The position numbers and the translations under genes were made by a program. DNA of 64,000 nt, taken from assembly GCA_902363445.1 (NCBI GenBank), contig CABJAB010000005.1:337980-401979 (forward strand), read 5' to 3'. This DNA is from Lachnospiraceae bacterium. GTDB taxonomy: Bacteria > Bacillota > Clostridia > Lachnospirales > Lachnospiraceae. The notes under the pieces are model-generated. The model was not told the DNA's origin, ran no database searches, and saw only the letters and a list, made by a program, of their open reading frames with translations. Positions 26,546 through 36,861 of this stretch are shown piece by piece. The first letter of the stretch is position 1; each line of letters begins with the position of its first letter.

Positions 26546-27400
26546 ATGAGTAAAAATTATCGTGCGGAATTGGTAGGAGCATTTGGAAATCCCATTGACG
26601 AGAATCCGACGGGGGTGATGGAGGAGGCAGCCTTTGCGGCGAAGGGCCTGAATTTCCGATATCTGACAGTGAAGGTGGAAAAAGAGGACCTTGAAGCGGC
26701 CATGAACGGGGTGAAAGCTTTTCAGATGAAAGGGATCAACCTGACGATTCCCCATAAGGTGAAGGTGTTGGAATACCTGGATGAGCTTTCCGAAGCCGCC
26801 CGCATCATCGGAGCCGTGAATATGGTGGTGAATAAGGATGGGAAGCTGTGGGGAGAGAACACGGATGGGAAAGGTTTTCTGATTTCCCTGAAAAATGAAG
26901 AAGTATCGGTGGATGGAAAGAATGTGGTCATTTTGGGAGCAGGAGGCGCTGCGAAGGCGATCGGTGTAGAGTGCGCGCTCGCAGGAGCAAAGAGGATCAC
27001 CGTCGTGAACCGCAGCCGGGAAAGAGGACAGGACCTGGCGGATCTGATCGCGGAAAAGACTTCTGCGGATTCCCAATACGTGTCCTGGGACGATTCCTAT
27101 AGGGTGGGACCGGATACGGATATCCTGATCAACGCCACCTGTATCGGTCTTTATCCTGACGTGGACAAAAAACCGGATGTGGATTATGATACGATAACGC
27201 CGTCCATGGTGGTCAGCGACGTGGTATTTAATGATCCGAATACGCTGTTTTTACAGGAAGCGGCGAAAAGAGGGGCTCATACGGTCAACGGACTGGGGAT
27301 GCTGGTAAATCAGGGAGCCCTTAATTTTACTCTTTGGACAGGAGAAGAGGCGCCGCTGGATGTCATGACCGACACTCTTAAAAAGGAATTCGGATTATAG
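26546..27400 (+). CDS. shikimate-dehydrogenase-family protein with altered substrate site
   Basis: The 284-residue protein has the AroE layout: substrate domain with catalytic Lys in INLTIPHKVK (near 65-74), Asp in NTDGKGF (near 105-111), NADP-binding VILGAGGAAKAIGVECALAGA (near 130-150), and a VNGLGMLVNQGALNF C-terminus. The usual N-terminal S-x-S motif that binds the shikimate carboxylate is replaced (FGNPIDENPTG where AroE has FGNPIxHSxSP). It may therefore use quinate or another hydroxy-acid. ATG 26546 has AGGAGGT; a longer frame from 26489 lacks one. Confidence 0.8.
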   Translation: MSKNYRAELVGAFGNPIDENPTGVMEEAAFAAKGLNFRYLTVKVEKEDLEAAMNGVKAFQMKGINLTIPHKVKVLEYLDELSEAARIIGAVNMVVNKDGKLWGENTDGKGFLISLKNEEVSVDGKNVVILGAGGAAKAIGVECALAGAKRITVVNRSRERGQDLADLIAEKTSADSQYVSWDDSYRVGPDTDILINATCIGLYPDVDKKPDVDYDTITPSMVVSDVVFNDPNTLFLQEAAKRGAHTVNGLGMLVNQGALNFTLWTGEEAPLDVMTDTLKKEFGL

Positions 27401-27415
27401 AAAATTAAAATCTGC

Positions 27416-27472
27416 TTGACAAATCCCGGACCATCCCATATACTTTTGTAGTAAAATAGTTTGATATTCAAA
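27416..27472 (+). promoter_or_regulatory. fatty-acid operon promoter with FabT-like operator
   Basis: TTGACA (27416-27421) and TATACT (27439-27444) are 17 bp apart. About 15 bp after the -10 lies TTTGATATTCAAA (27460-27472), an inverted repeat TTTGA-N3-TCAAA that matches the FabT box of streptococcal and lactococcal fatty-acid genes. A repressor here would block early elongation. No fabT gene is present in this operon. Confidence 0.7.
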
Positions 27473-27493
27473 TAATAAGGACATAAAAACATT

Positions 27494-28474
27494 ATGGCGG
27501 CTAGGATTATCGGCACCGGAAGCTACGTTCCGGACAGAATAATAACAAATGATGATTTGGCAGAGATGGTGGATACCAGCGACGCCTGGATCGCAGAGCG
27601 GACGGGAATCCGTTCGCGCAGGATAACAGAGACGGGTACAACAGACATGGCGGTCCAGGCGGCCAAAAATGCCATGGAAAATGCCGGGCTGCCGTCGGAG
27701 GAGCTGGAACTGATCATTGTGGGGACTTCCACCGGCGACTGCCTGTTTCCCAATACAGCCTGTGAGGTACAGGCTGCCCTGGGAGCGGAAAAAGCCGTTT
27801 GTTTTGACCTGAGCGCCGCTTGTTCCGGGTTTTTGTTTTCTCTGAATACCGCTAAGGTCTATCTGGAGTCCGGTGCATACAGGACTGCTCTGGTCGTCGG
27901 TGCGGATACTCTTTCTAAAACAGTGGATTGGAGTGACAGAAGCACATGTATTCTGTTTGGAGACGGTGCGGGGGCCGCGGTACTTTCCAGTGCAGCAGAT
28001 GAGCAGGCTCCATGGAACCGGGGAGTTGGGGATTTTATCATGGGATCCGACGGAAGCCGGGGAGAATGCCTTGCCTGCCGCTCTACAGAGCTTTGCAGTC
28101 CCTTTGTGGAAGAAAAAAAGACTTCTGGGTTCATGACCATGAACGGACAGGAGGTCTTTCGCTTTGCTGTGAAGACGGTGCCAAGATCCATAGAAGAGGT
28201 GCTGAAAAAAGCGGGAGTATCCCCGGATGACGTAAAATATTTTATTCTCCATCAGGCAAATGAAAGGATTATTGCATCTGTGGCGAAAAGAATGAAGCAG
28301 GATACCGCTAAATTTCCCATGAACCTGGCTCAGTATGGGAATACATCAGGAGCCAGCATCCCGGTGCTGCTGGATGAGATAAACAGAAAAGGGCTCCTGA
28401 AGCAGGGTGATAAGCTGGTAATATCAGGATTCGGGGCAGGACTCACTTGGGGAGCGACGCTGGTCGTCTGGTAA
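27494..28474 (+). CDS. fabH: 3-oxoacyl-ACP synthase III (KAS III)
   Basis: The 326-residue initiating condensing enzyme has the Cys-His-Asn triad: Cys about residue 110 in SAACSGF, His about 253 in ILHQAN, and Asn about 283 in YGNTSGAS. It joins an acyl-CoA primer to malonyl-ACP. It is the first gene of the fatty-acid operon, 20 bases or so after the FabT-like box. Confidence 0.95.
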   Translation: MAARIIGTGSYVPDRIITNDDLAEMVDTSDAWIAERTGIRSRRITETGTTDMAVQAAKNAMENAGLPSEELELIIVGTSTGDCLFPNTACEVQAALGAEKAVCFDLSAACSGFLFSLNTAKVYLESGAYRTALVVGADTLSKTVDWSDRSTCILFGDGAGAAVLSSAADEQAPWNRGVGDFIMGSDGSRGECLACRSTELCSPFVEEKKTSGFMTMNGQEVFRFAVKTVPRSIEEVLKKAGVSPDDVKYFILHQANERIIASVAKRMKQDTAKFPMNLAQYGNTSGASIPVLLDEINRKGLLKQGDKLVISGFGAGLTWGATLVVW

Positions 28475-28557
28475 CGAGTATAAGCGCGGGCGGCAGAGCC
28501 GTCTCCGGCTTGTATATAGATAAAGTAAAAATGTCAGATATGAAGGAGAACATAGTC

Positions 28558-28791
28558 ATGTTGGAAAAAATGAAAGAGATTATCGCACAGCAGCTGAACG
28601 CAGAGGCAGAAGAGATCACAGAAGCTACGTCTTTTAAGGATGATCTGGGGGCAGATTCCCTGGATCTGTTTGAACTGGTCATGTCCCTGGAAGAGGAATA
28701 CGGTGTGGAGATTCCTTCAGAGGACCTGGAAAGCCTTACCACTGTGGGCGCGGTCATGGAATATTTAAAAGCAAAAGGCGTGGATGCATAA
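28558..28791 (+). CDS. acpP: acyl carrier protein
   Basis: The 77-residue acidic protein has the phosphopantetheine motif GADSLD (Ser about residue 34) and the EEYGVEIPSEDLESLTTVG helix III region. ATG 28558 is chosen with AAGGAG upstream; the frame extends back into fabH but would add a non-homologous leader. It carries all intermediates of the pathway. Confidence 0.95.
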   Translation: MLEKMKEIIAQQLNAEAEEITEATSFKDDLGADSLDLFELVMSLEEEYGVEIPSEDLESLTTVGAVMEYLKAKGVDA

Positions 28792-28836
28792 AGCCTGCAA
28801 AAGTTTTAAACGGGAAGGAAAACAGGAAAGGGACAG

Positions 28837-29784
28837 ATGCTCATGAAGACGAGAATTACAGAGCTTTTAGGGATTGAACATCCGGTCATCCAGGGCGGTA
28901 TGGCCTGGGTGGCAGAACATAATCTGGCGGCCGGCGTATCGGAGGCCGGCGGTCTGGGCCTGATCGGCGCTGCCAGCGCCCCCGCGGAATGGGTACAGGG
29001 AGAAATCCGCAAAGCCAAGAAACAGACAAAGAAGCCGTTTGGCGTGAATATCATGCTGCTCAGTCCCCACGCGGATGCCGTGGCGCGGATAATCGTGGAA
29101 GAAGGGGTCAAGGTGGTCACCACCGGCGCCGGGAATCCTGAGAAATATCTGGAGATGTGGAAGGAAGCCGGGGTAAAGGTAATACCCGTAGTGGCATCTG
29201 TAGCGCTGGCAAAGAGGATGGAGCGCTGCGGCGTCGATGCCGTGGTGGCGGAGGGATGCGAATCCGGGGGTCATATCGGTGAGCTGACGACTATGGCGCT
29301 GGTTCCTCAGATTACGGACGCGGTTTCGATTCCTGTCATCGGCGCCGGCGGCGTGGGCGACGGCAGAGGGATGGCGGCCATGTTTATGCTGGGCGCTGAG
29401 GCGGTACAGATTGGAACACGTTTCGTAGTGTCTCACGAATCCATCGTTCATGACAATTACAAAAAGAAGATTCTATCTTCTAAAGATATCGACAGTGTGG
29501 TGACAGGAAGAAGCACAGGACATCCGGTCCGTGCGATCCGCAATAAAATGACAAGAGAGTACATAAAGCTGGAAAACAGTGGCGCGACCTTTGAAGAGCT
29601 GGAATATTTGACCCTGGGAGGGCTGAGAAAAGCCGTCATGGATGGGGATGTGTCGGAAGGAAGCGTAATGGCAGGCCAGATTGCGGGGCTGATCCACAAA
29701 GAACAGTCATGCCGGGAAATTATAGAGGAGCTGATGACGCAGACGGAGGCTCTGTTCAGGAGAAGTAATACATGGGTAAGATAG
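28837..29784 (+). CDS. fabK: FMN-dependent enoyl-ACP reductase II
   Basis: The 315-residue TIM-barrel flavoprotein has IEHPVIQGGMAWVAEHNLAA at the N-terminus, ITTGAGNP-like VVTTGAGNPEKYL, VVAEGCESGGHIGE (near 138-151) and VIGAGGVGDGRGMAAMFMLGAEAVQIGTRF, all FabK-type. It performs the last reduction of each elongation round with NAD(P)H and is unrelated to FabI. It overlaps fabD by 13 bases. Confidence 0.93.
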   Translation: MLMKTRITELLGIEHPVIQGGMAWVAEHNLAAGVSEAGGLGLIGAASAPAEWVQGEIRKAKKQTKKPFGVNIMLLSPHADAVARIIVEEGVKVVTTGAGNPEKYLEMWKEAGVKVIPVVASVALAKRMERCGVDAVVAEGCESGGHIGELTTMALVPQITDAVSIPVIGAGGVGDGRGMAAMFMLGAEAVQIGTRFVVSHESIVHDNYKKKILSSKDIDSVVTGRSTGHPVRAIRNKMTREYIKLENSGATFEELEYLTLGGLRKAVMDGDVSEGSVMAGQIAGLIHKEQSCREIIEELMTQTEALFRRSNTWVR

Positions 29785-30701
29785 CATACGTGTTTCCCGG
29801 ACAGGGCGCTCAGAAAGCCGGGATGGGAAAAGATTTCTATGAAAATAGCCCGGCCGCGGCGAAAGTGTTTGAACGGGCGGGAGATATCCTCTCCCTGGAT
29901 ATGAAGGCGCTTTGCTTTGAACAGAATGAAAGATTGGATATCACAGAATATACACAGGCGGCTATGGTGACGACGAGCTTGTCTATGCTGGAGGCGATGA
30001 AGGACCGCGGCCTGCGGGGACCGGATGTGACGGCGGGCTTAAGCCTTGGAGAATATTGTGCCATGGCGGCGGCGGGTGTCATGAGCGGCGAGGATGCCAT
30101 CAGGATTGTGCGCCGGAGGGGAATCCTCATGCAAGAGGCAGTACCCGCCGGGCAGGGGGCCATGGCGGCGGTTCTGGCCATGAAAGCGGAAGATATCGAA
30201 CATATCCTGGAGAATATGGAAGAAGTACAGATTGCCAATTATAACTGTCCCGGACAGACCGTGATCTCCGGGAAGACAGAAGCGGTGGAGAGGGCGTGCG
30301 CCGCTTTACAGGAGGCCGGGGCGAGACGGACGGTGAAACTGAACGTCAGCGGGCCTTTTCATTCGTCACTTCTCAGGGACGCCGGTGAAAAGCTTTATGA
30401 GGCGCTGACGCCGGTGAACCTTATGGAGCATGAAATCCCTTATGTATCCAATGTAACGGCGGAATATGTGACGGGAACAGAGAACGTAAAGAATCTTCTG
30501 AAAAGACAGGTATTTTCACCGGTAAAATGGCAGCAGAGCGTGGAAACTATGCTCTCATCCGGAGTGGATACATTTGTGGAGATTGGGCCGGGAAAGACAC
30601 TCAGTTCTTTCATTAAAAAGATACGCCGGGATGCGGCGGTCTATAATGTAGAGGTCTGGGGAGATCTTGATAAGCTGGAAACAGTGCTTGGGAGGAATTG
30701 A
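29772..30701 (+). CDS. fabD: malonyl-CoA:ACP transacylase
   Basis: The 309-residue protein opens with [20 protein letters not shown] and has the active Ser about residue 91 in [14 protein letters not shown], the [11 protein letters not shown] loop and catalytic His in SGPFHSSLL (near 198-206). It loads malonate onto ACP. It is translationally coupled to fabK and ends two bases before fabG. Confidence 0.95.
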   Translation: MGKIAYVFPGQGAQKAGMGKDFYENSPAAAKVFERAGDILSLDMKALCFEQNERLDITEYTQAAMVTTSLSMLEAMKDRGLRGPDVTAGLSLGEYCAMAAAGVMSGEDAIRIVRRRGILMQEAVPAGQGAMAAVLAMKAEDIEHILENMEEVQIANYNCPGQTVISGKTEAVERACAALQEAGARRTVKLNVSGPFHSSLLRDAGEKLYEALTPVNLMEHEIPYVSNVTAEYVTGTENVKNLLKRQVFSPVKWQQSVETMLSSGVDTFVEIGPGKTLSSFIKKIRRDAAVYNVEVWGDLDKLETVLGRN

Positions 30702-30702
30702 A

Positions 30703-31443
30703 ATGCCAGAAAGGAAAATTGCAGTAGTGACCGGGGCATCCAGAGGAATCGGGAGAGAGATTGCCCTGATCCTCGCAGGAGCCGGCGCGGCTGTTATCAT
30801 AAATTATAATGGCTCCGCCGAAAGAGCGGAAGAAACGGCAGAGGAGATCCGAGAGGCCGGAGGCTGCGCCGAGGCGATGCGCTGTAACGTAGCTGACTTT
30901 GAAGCCGCGGGTGTATTCCTCAGCGAAGTGATAAAAAAGTACGGCAGAATCGATATTCTGGTGAACAATGCCGGCATCACCAGAGATGGACTGCTCATGA
31001 AGATGAGCGAAGAGGATTTTGACGCGGTGCTGGATATAAACCTTAAAGGCACTTTCAACTGTATCCGCCACGTATCCCGGCAGATGCTGAAACAGAAAAG
31101 CGGACGGATCGTCAATATTTCTTCCGTCTCCGGTGTTTTGGGAAATCCGGGCCAGGCCAATTACTGCGCTTCCAAGGCGGGAGTCATCGGCCTGACGAAA
31201 TCTGCGGCCAGGGAGCTGGCGTCCAGAGGGATCACGGTGAATGCGGTGGCCCCCGGGTTTGTGGATACGGAGATGACCAGAGTTCTATCGGAAGAAGTCA
31301 GAAAAAAGGCAGAGGCTCAGATTCCGCTGGGCCATTTTGGGACCCCCGCGGATATCGCGGACGCTGTGGCGTTTTTGGCGTCCGACCGGGCGGGATATAT
31401 CACGGGCCAGGTGCTCCGGGTAGACGGCGGCATGGCTATGTAG
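30703..31443 (+). CDS. fabG: 3-oxoacyl-ACP reductase
   Basis: The 246-residue short-chain dehydrogenase has [12 protein letters not shown] (near 11-22), [14 protein letters not shown], active Tyr-x3-Lys in [16 protein letters not shown] (Y-C-A-S-K replacing the usual Y-x-x-x-K spacing without change) and [11 protein letters not shown]. It reduces 3-oxoacyl-ACP with NADPH. ATG 30703 has GGAGGAA. Confidence 0.95.
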   Translation: MPERKIAVVTGASRGIGREIALILAGAGAAVIINYNGSAERAEETAEEIREAGGCAEAMRCNVADFEAAGVFLSEVIKKYGRIDILVNNAGITRDGLLMKMSEEDFDAVLDINLKGTFNCIRHVSRQMLKQKSGRIVNISSVSGVLGNPGQANYCASKAGVIGLTKSAARELASRGITVNAVAPGFVDTEMTRVLSEEVRKKAEAQIPLGHFGTPADIADAVAFLASDRAGYITGQVLRVDGGMAM

Positions 31444-31475
31444 ATCAGAGAAGCACAGGCAGGAAAGGAGAACCC

Positions 31476-32714
31476 ATGAGCAGGAGAGTAGTAGTGACCG
31501 GACTGGGCGCAGTCACTCCCATCGGGAATACCGCAGAGGAATTCTGGAAGAACATCAAAGAAAATAAAGTGGGAATCGGTGAGATTACCAGGTTCGATAC
31601 CACAGACTATAAAGTGAAGCTGGCAGCAGAGGTTAAAGGATTTGTGGGAAAAGAGCACATGGATTTCAAGGCGGCGAAACGTATGGAGCTTTTCAGCCAG
31701 TACGCGGTGGCGGCCACAGGAGAAGCGCTCAAGGATGCAGGAATCCATACGGATAAGGAAGACCCGTATCGTCTGGGAGTCAGCATCGGCTCAGGGATCG
31801 GAAGCCTTCAGGCCATGGAGCGGGAGCATACAAGGCTTCTTGAAAAAGGACCTGGGAGGATCAGTCCGCTGATGGTGCCGCTCATGATATGCAATATGGC
31901 GGCCGGAAATGTGGGGATCCAGTTCGGTCTTAAGGGAAAGAACATCAACGTGGTGACGGCCTGCGCCACCGGTACTCATTCCATCGGGGAAGCTTATCGT
32001 TCCATTCAGTATGGGGAAGCGGACATAATGGCTGCGGGAGGGAGCGAGAGTTCCATCACGCCTCTGGGAATCGCTGGTTTTGCGGCCCTCACGGCTCTCA
32101 GTACTGCAGAAGACCCCTACAGAGCCTCTATTCCTTTTGATAAAGAGCGAGGAGGCTTTGTCATGGGAGAAGGGGCCGGAGTGGTGATCCTGGAAGAGCT
32201 TGGCCACGCCCTTTCCAGAAATGCCCATATCTATGCCGAGGTGGCAGGATATGGATCCACCTGTGACGCTTATCATATTACCTCTCCGGCAGAGGACGGC
32301 GCCGGCGCGGCCAGGGCAATGGAGGAAGCGATGAAAGACGGAGGCGTCTCTCCGGACCAGATAAGCTATATCAATGCCCACGGCACTGGAACCCACCATA
32401 ATGATCTGTTTGAGACAAGAGCCATAAAGCTGGTCATGGGAAAAGCGGCGGCGGCGGTGAAGATAAGCTCCACTAAATCCATGACGGGCCATCTTCTGGG
32501 AGCAGCCGGAGGCGTGGAATTTATCACATGTGTGAAGTCTATCGAAGAAGGGTATATCCATCCCACGGTGGGATTCAAGGTGCCGGATGAGGACTGCGAT
32601 CTGGACTATACCATCGGCGGCGGGATTCATATGGACGTGGAATATGCCATGAGTAATTCTCTGGGCTTTGGCGGTCACAACGCCACCGTCCTGGTGAAAA
32701 AATACAGGAACTAA
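31476..32714 (+). CDS. fabF: 3-oxoacyl-ACP synthase II (KAS II)
   Basis: The 412-residue elongating condensing enzyme has Cys about residue 163 in TACATGTHSIGEAY, first His in NAHGTGTHHND, second His in TKSMTGHLLGAAGG, and a GFGGHNATVLV C-terminus. Start has AAAGGAG. It is the only elongation KAS in the operon. Confidence 0.95.
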   Translation: MSRRVVVTGLGAVTPIGNTAEEFWKNIKENKVGIGEITRFDTTDYKVKLAAEVKGFVGKEHMDFKAAKRMELFSQYAVAATGEALKDAGIHTDKEDPYRLGVSIGSGIGSLQAMEREHTRLLEKGPGRISPLMVPLMICNMAAGNVGIQFGLKGKNINVVTACATGTHSIGEAYRSIQYGEADIMAAGGSESSITPLGIAGFAALTALSTAEDPYRASIPFDKERGGFVMGEGAGVVILEELGHALSRNAHIYAEVAGYGSTCDAYHITSPAEDGAGAARAMEEAMKDGGVSPDQISYINAHGTGTHHNDLFETRAIKLVMGKAAAAVKISSTKSMTGHLLGAAGGVEFITCVKSIEEGYIHPTVGFKVPDEDCDLDYTIGGGIHMDVEYAMSNSLGFGGHNATVLVKKYRN

Positions 32715-32743
32715 AAATAAGTGCCGGGACAGGAGGGAATGTT

Positions 32744-33232
32744 ATGGAATTCGGACAGATAATAAAATTAATAGAAACGGTGTCGGCGTCCAGCCTGACC
32801 AGCTTTGAGCTGGAAGAAGGCGAAACAAAGATCTCGCTTACTGCCGGAAGGAACTGCGTGGAGGGCAGGAAGGCGGCCGGCCCGGTGTCCATGCCGGCAG
32901 TCTCCAATGCGGTTTCTGAGGCGGCGGGTTTTTCAGCCGGCCTGGCTTCCGGGGTTCTAGCCCAGGAGGAAACGCGGCAGGATGAAGGGTTTCAGTCCGA
33001 TCAGATTGTAAAATCCCCGCTGGTCGGTATTTTTTATGCCGCGCCGTCTGAGGATGCGGAGCCTTTCGTAAAGGCAGGGGATACGGTGAAAAAAGGCCAG
33101 GTATTGGGCATCATCGAGGCCATGAAGCTCATGAATGAGATTGAATGCGAATATGACGGAGTCGTGGAGGCGGTGCTGATCGAAAATGAGCAGGTGGTGG
33201 AATACGGCCAGCCGTTGTTCCGCATTCGCTGA
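32744..33232 (+). CDS. accB: biotin carboxyl carrier protein of acetyl-CoA carboxylase
   Basis: The 162-residue protein has the biotinyl domain with EAMKLMNEI (biotin Lys about 128) and the [29 protein letters not shown] thumb-containing region, preceded by an Ala/Gly/Ser-rich linker (residues 45-85). It shuttles carboxybiotin between AccC and the carboxyltransferase, all encoded nearby. Confidence 0.94.
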   Translation: MEFGQIIKLIETVSASSLTSFELEEGETKISLTAGRNCVEGRKAAGPVSMPAVSNAVSEAAGFSAGLASGVLAQEETRQDEGFQSDQIVKSPLVGIFYAAPSEDAEPFVKAGDTVKKGQVLGIIEAMKLMNEIECEYDGVVEAVLIENEQVVEYGQPLFRIR

Positions 33233-33302
33233 TCTGGACAATACGGCGTTTGGAATTTTGCGGGGGAAGGACGCCGGAGGACAGGGGAAAGGAGCACAGG
33301 AA

Positions 33303-33725
33303 ATGTTAGGTATAAAAGAAATTGAGGCGATTATTCCTCACAGGCATCCTTTTTTGCTGGTGGACTGTATCGAGGAGCTGGAGCCCGGCGTCAGGGCGTC
33401 GGGCTATAAGTGCGTGACCTATCACGAGGATTTTTTCAAAGGACATTTTCCGCAGGAGCCGGTGATGCCGGGAGTCCTGATTGTCGAGGCTCTTGCACAG
33501 GTAGGGGCTGTGGCGATATTGAGCCTGGAAGAAAATAAGGGGAAGGTGGCGTATTTCGGGGCCATTAATAATGCCAGATTTAAAAAAAAGGTGCAGCCTG
33601 GAGATAAGCTGAAGCTGGAATGTGAGCTGATCAAGAGAAAAGGTCCCCTGGGTGTCGGAAAAGCGACGGCAACGGTGGACGGACAGACAGCGGTGACGGC
33701 GGAGCTGACCTTTATGGTGGGCTGA
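33303..33725 (+). CDS. fabZ: 3-hydroxyacyl-ACP dehydratase
   Basis: The 140-residue hot-dog-fold enzyme has [10 protein letters not shown] (near 13-22) and the catalytic helix region [23 protein letters not shown] with His and Glu. It is placed between accB and accC. ATG 33303 has AAAGGAG; the longer frame overlapping accB lacks homology. No second isomerising dehydratase (FabA/FabN) is in the window, so unsaturated-chain formation is not explained here. Confidence 0.94.
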   Translation: MLGIKEIEAIIPHRHPFLLVDCIEELEPGVRASGYKCVTYHEDFFKGHFPQEPVMPGVLIVEALAQVGAVAILSLEENKGKVAYFGAINNARFKKKVQPGDKLKLECELIKRKGPLGVGKATATVDGQTAVTAELTFMVG

Positions 33726-33754
33726 CACAAGGGAGCCTGAAATGGAGGAGCAGC

Positions 33755-35071
33755 ATGTTTAACAAGGTTTTGATTGCCAATAGAGGAGAAATCGCGGTGC
33801 GGATCATCCGGGCCTGCCGGGAGATGGGAATCCACACGGTAGCCGTATATTCAGAGGCCGACAGCGAGGCGCTCCATACTTTGCTGGCGGATGAGGCCAT
33901 CTGTATCGGTCCGGCCAAATCCTCGGAAAGCTATCTGAATATGGAGAGGATTTTGTCGGCGGCCGTATCTCTGGGAGCCGACGCCATCCATCCCGGCTTT
34001 GGCTTTTTATCCGAAAACGCCCGGTTTGCGGAGCTGTGCGCGCTTTGCGGCATAAAGTTTATCGGTCCGGACAGCCAGGTCATAGCCAGAATGGGAAATA
34101 AGTCAGAGGCGAGGAATACCATGATCGCCGCGGGAGTCCCGGTGGTGCCGGGAGGCAGGGAACCGGTATGGGACGCGGAAACGGGGATCCGGATGGCGGC
34201 GGAGATCGGTTATCCGATTATGATAAAGGCAGCGTCCGGCGGCGGAGGAAAAGGAATGAGGGTCGTAGAGCGGGAGGAGGAATTTGAGACTAATTTTCTG
34301 AACGCTCAAAGAGAATCAGTAAAAGGGTTCTCGGATGATACGATGTATCTGGAGCGGTATGTAAAGAATCCAAGGCATATCGAATTTCAGATATTGGCCG
34401 ATGAACACGGCCATGTGATCCACCTGGGCGAGCGCGACTGCTCCGTGCAGAGGAACCACCAAAAGCTGGTCGAGGAATCACCGTCGGCCGCCATATCGGA
34501 AGGACTCAGAAATAAAATGGGAGAAATGGCGGTAAAAGCGGCAAAAGCTGCCGGATATGTGAATGCCGGCACCATCGAATTTCTGCTGGACCGCGATGGC
34601 CATTTCTATTTTATAGAGATGAATACCCGGATACAGGTGGAGCATCCGGTGACAGAGGCAGTCACGGGACTGGATCTTGTCAAAGAACAGATTCGGATCG
34701 CCGCGGGAGAACCATTGACCATCCGCCAGGAAGATGTTCACCTGACCGGCTGTTCCATTGAGTGCAGGATCAACGCCCGGATGGCGGGGAAGATCAAGAA
34801 TATCCTGGTGCCGGGAGGAAACGGCATCCGGGTGGATACCGCGGTATACAACGGATATCTAATCCCGCCCAACTATGACGCCATGCTGTTAAAGCTCATT
34901 GTCCATGACCGAAACCGAAAAGATACAGTCAGGAAGATGCAGTGCGCTTTGGGTGAACTGGTAATAGAAGGGGTAGATACAAATCTGGAGAATCAGTATG
35001 AAATATTCACCCATCCTGTTTATGAAGCCGGTCCTGTAGATACCGGTTTTATGGAGACCTATTTTAAATAA
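33755..35071 (+). CDS. accC: biotin carboxylase subunit of acetyl-CoA carboxylase
   Basis: The 438-residue ATP-grasp enzyme has FNKVLIANRGEIAVRIIRAC, IHPGFGFLSENARFA, the glycine-rich ASGGGGKGMRVV loop (near 158-169), GERDCSVQRNHQKLVEESPS and EMNTRIQVEHPVTE. It carboxylates biotin on AccB with bicarbonate and ATP. Confidence 0.95.
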   Translation: MFNKVLIANRGEIAVRIIRACREMGIHTVAVYSEADSEALHTLLADEAICIGPAKSSESYLNMERILSAAVSLGADAIHPGFGFLSENARFAELCALCGIKFIGPDSQVIARMGNKSEARNTMIAAGVPVVPGGREPVWDAETGIRMAAEIGYPIMIKAASGGGGKGMRVVEREEEFETNFLNAQRESVKGFSDDTMYLERYVKNPRHIEFQILADEHGHVIHLGERDCSVQRNHQKLVEESPSAAISEGLRNKMGEMAVKAAKAAGYVNAGTIEFLLDRDGHFYFIEMNTRIQVEHPVTEAVTGLDLVKEQIRIAAGEPLTIRQEDVHLTGCSIECRINARMAGKIKNILVPGGNGIRVDTAVYNGYLIPPNYDAMLLKLIVHDRNRKDTVRKMQCALGELVIEGVDTNLENQYEIFTHPVYEAGPVDTGFMETYFK

Positions 35072-35083
35072 GAGGCAGAGAAT

Positions 35084-36817
35084 ATGCGGAAACATTTATT
35101 TAAGAGGACACCGTCCAATACTTATATTAAAATTGAAATGCCGGAGAAAAAAGGGACGGCGCAGCCGGAAGTGCCCAAGGGCATGTGGCGTAAATGCAAT
35201 AAATGCGGCGCTCCTATTTATACAGAAGACGTCATCGAAGGCAATTATATTTGTCCCAAATGTAAAGGATATTTCCGCGTACACGCCTACCGCCGGATTG
35301 ATATGCTGGCGGATGAAGGAAGCTTTGAAGAGTGGGATAAGGGGCTTCCGGTGAAGAATCCCCTGCAGCTGCCCGGATATCCCAGAAAGGTGGCGGAGCT
35401 TCAGGAAAAGACTGGACTTGATGAGGCGGTCATCACGGGAAAAATGACCATGGGAGGTCATGGAACGGCAGTCGGCGTCATGGACGGCCGGTTCATTATG
35501 GGGAGCATGGGCCATAACGTAGGTGAAAAAATCACCAGGCTGGTGGAGCGCGCCACAGAGGAAAGGCTTCCTGTTATCCTGTTTTGCTGCTCCGGCGGAG
35601 CCAGGATGCAGGAAGGAATCGTGTCGCTGATGCAAATGGCTAAGACCTCTGCCGCGCTGAAAAGGCACAGCGACGCAGGACTTCTCTGCATCTCGGTACT
35701 GACGGAGCCCACCATGGGAGGCGTGACCGCCAGCTTTGCCATGTTGGGAGATATCATCCTGGCTGAGCCAGGAGCGCTGGTGGGCTTTGCTGGCCCCCGG
35801 GTGATCGAGCAGACCATAGGACAGAAGCTCCCGGAAGGATTTCAGCGTTCAGAGTTTCTGAAGGAACATGGATTTGTGGATGCCATTATGAAGAGAGAGG
35901 AATCCAGGGAAATGCTCACCCGGATTCTCATGCTCCATGAGGATAACAGATACGGTGCGGAAGATCAAGATAAAAAAGAAGATCTGCCGCGGGCAGCCGG
36001 GATAACGGCTGACCGGAGCTCCGGAAGACAGCAGAATCTGCCTGCCTGGGAAAAGGTGAAGCTCTCCAGAAAACCGGGACGTCTCACCGGGATTGATTAT
36101 ATTGAAGGCATTTTTGACGACTTCATCGAATTTCATGGAGACCGATACTGCCATGACGATAAGGCTGTTGTGGGAGGGATCGCGAGGTTTCATGGACGTC
36201 CGGTGACAGTGATCGCACAGCAAAAGGGCAGAAATACCAAAGAAAATATTGAGCGGAATTTTTCCATGCCTTCGCCGGACGGCTACCGGAAAGCCCTCCG
36301 GCTGATGAAACAGGCGGAGAAATTCGGCCGGCCTGTTTTCTGCTTTGTGGATACGCCGGGAGCATTTTGCGGATTGGAAGCAGAGGAACGGGGACAGGGC
36401 GAAGCCATAGCCCGGAATTTATTTGAAATGTCCGGACTGAAGGTGCCGGTCCTGTCGGTAGTGATCGGAGAAGGAGGAAGCGGAGGCGCTCTAGGCCTTG
36501 CGGTGGCCGACGAGGTATGGATGATGGAAAATGCCATTTATTCTATCCTCTCTCCGGAAGGATTCGCTTCTATTTTGTGGAAAGACAGCAAAAGAGCGGA
36601 TGAGGCGGCCGGCATTATGAAGATCACAGCGGCCGATCTTATGGAGCTTGGAATCATTGAACGTGTAATTCCGGAGGAGGAGCCGGCCGGCAGGGCAAAC
36701 TGCGGAATTATCTGCGGAATACTGGAAAACGGATTTGAAGAGTTCCTGAACCGGTACGGTTCCATGAGCGGGCAAGAACTCGTGGCCTGCCGTTATGGAC
36801 GTTTCCGGGCCATGTGA
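35084..36817 (+). CDS. accDA: fused acetyl-CoA carboxylase carboxyltransferase beta-alpha (AccD-AccA)
   Basis: One 577-residue frame contains both carboxyltransferase subunits. Residues 1-300 are AccD, with a four-Cys zinc ribbon (CNKCG ... CPKC, near 38-60), [11 protein letters not shown] and [13 protein letters not shown]. After a polar linker (about 300-325), residues 326-577 are AccA, with [39 protein letters not shown] and [15 protein letters not shown]. No stop or frameshift separates them. It transfers carboxyl from biotin to acetyl-CoA. Separate accD and accA are the usual bacterial arrangement. Confidence 0.93.
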   Translation: MRKHLFKRTPSNTYIKIEMPEKKGTAQPEVPKGMWRKCNKCGAPIYTEDVIEGNYICPKCKGYFRVHAYRRIDMLADEGSFEEWDKGLPVKNPLQLPGYPRKVAELQEKTGLDEAVITGKMTMGGHGTAVGVMDGRFIMGSMGHNVGEKITRLVERATEERLPVILFCCSGGARMQEGIVSLMQMAKTSAALKRHSDAGLLCISVLTEPTMGGVTASFAMLGDIILAEPGALVGFAGPRVIEQTIGQKLPEGFQRSEFLKEHGFVDAIMKREESREMLTRILMLHEDNRYGAEDQDKKEDLPRAAGITADRSSGRQQNLPAWEKVKLSRKPGRLTGIDYIEGIFDDFIEFHGDRYCHDDKAVVGGIARFHGRPVTVIAQQKGRNTKENIERNFSMPSPDGYRKALRLMKQAEKFGRPVFCFVDTPGAFCGLEAEERGQGEAIARNLFEMSGLKVPVLSVVIGEGGSGGALGLAVADEVWMMENAIYSILSPEGFASILWKDSKRADEAAGIMKITAADLMELGIIERVIPEEEPAGRANCGIICGILENGFEEFLNRYGSMSGQELVACRYGRFRAM

Positions 36818-36861
36818 ACCAGGGAATGCTGCTGGGGGTCCGGACAATGGAGGGAAGATAT

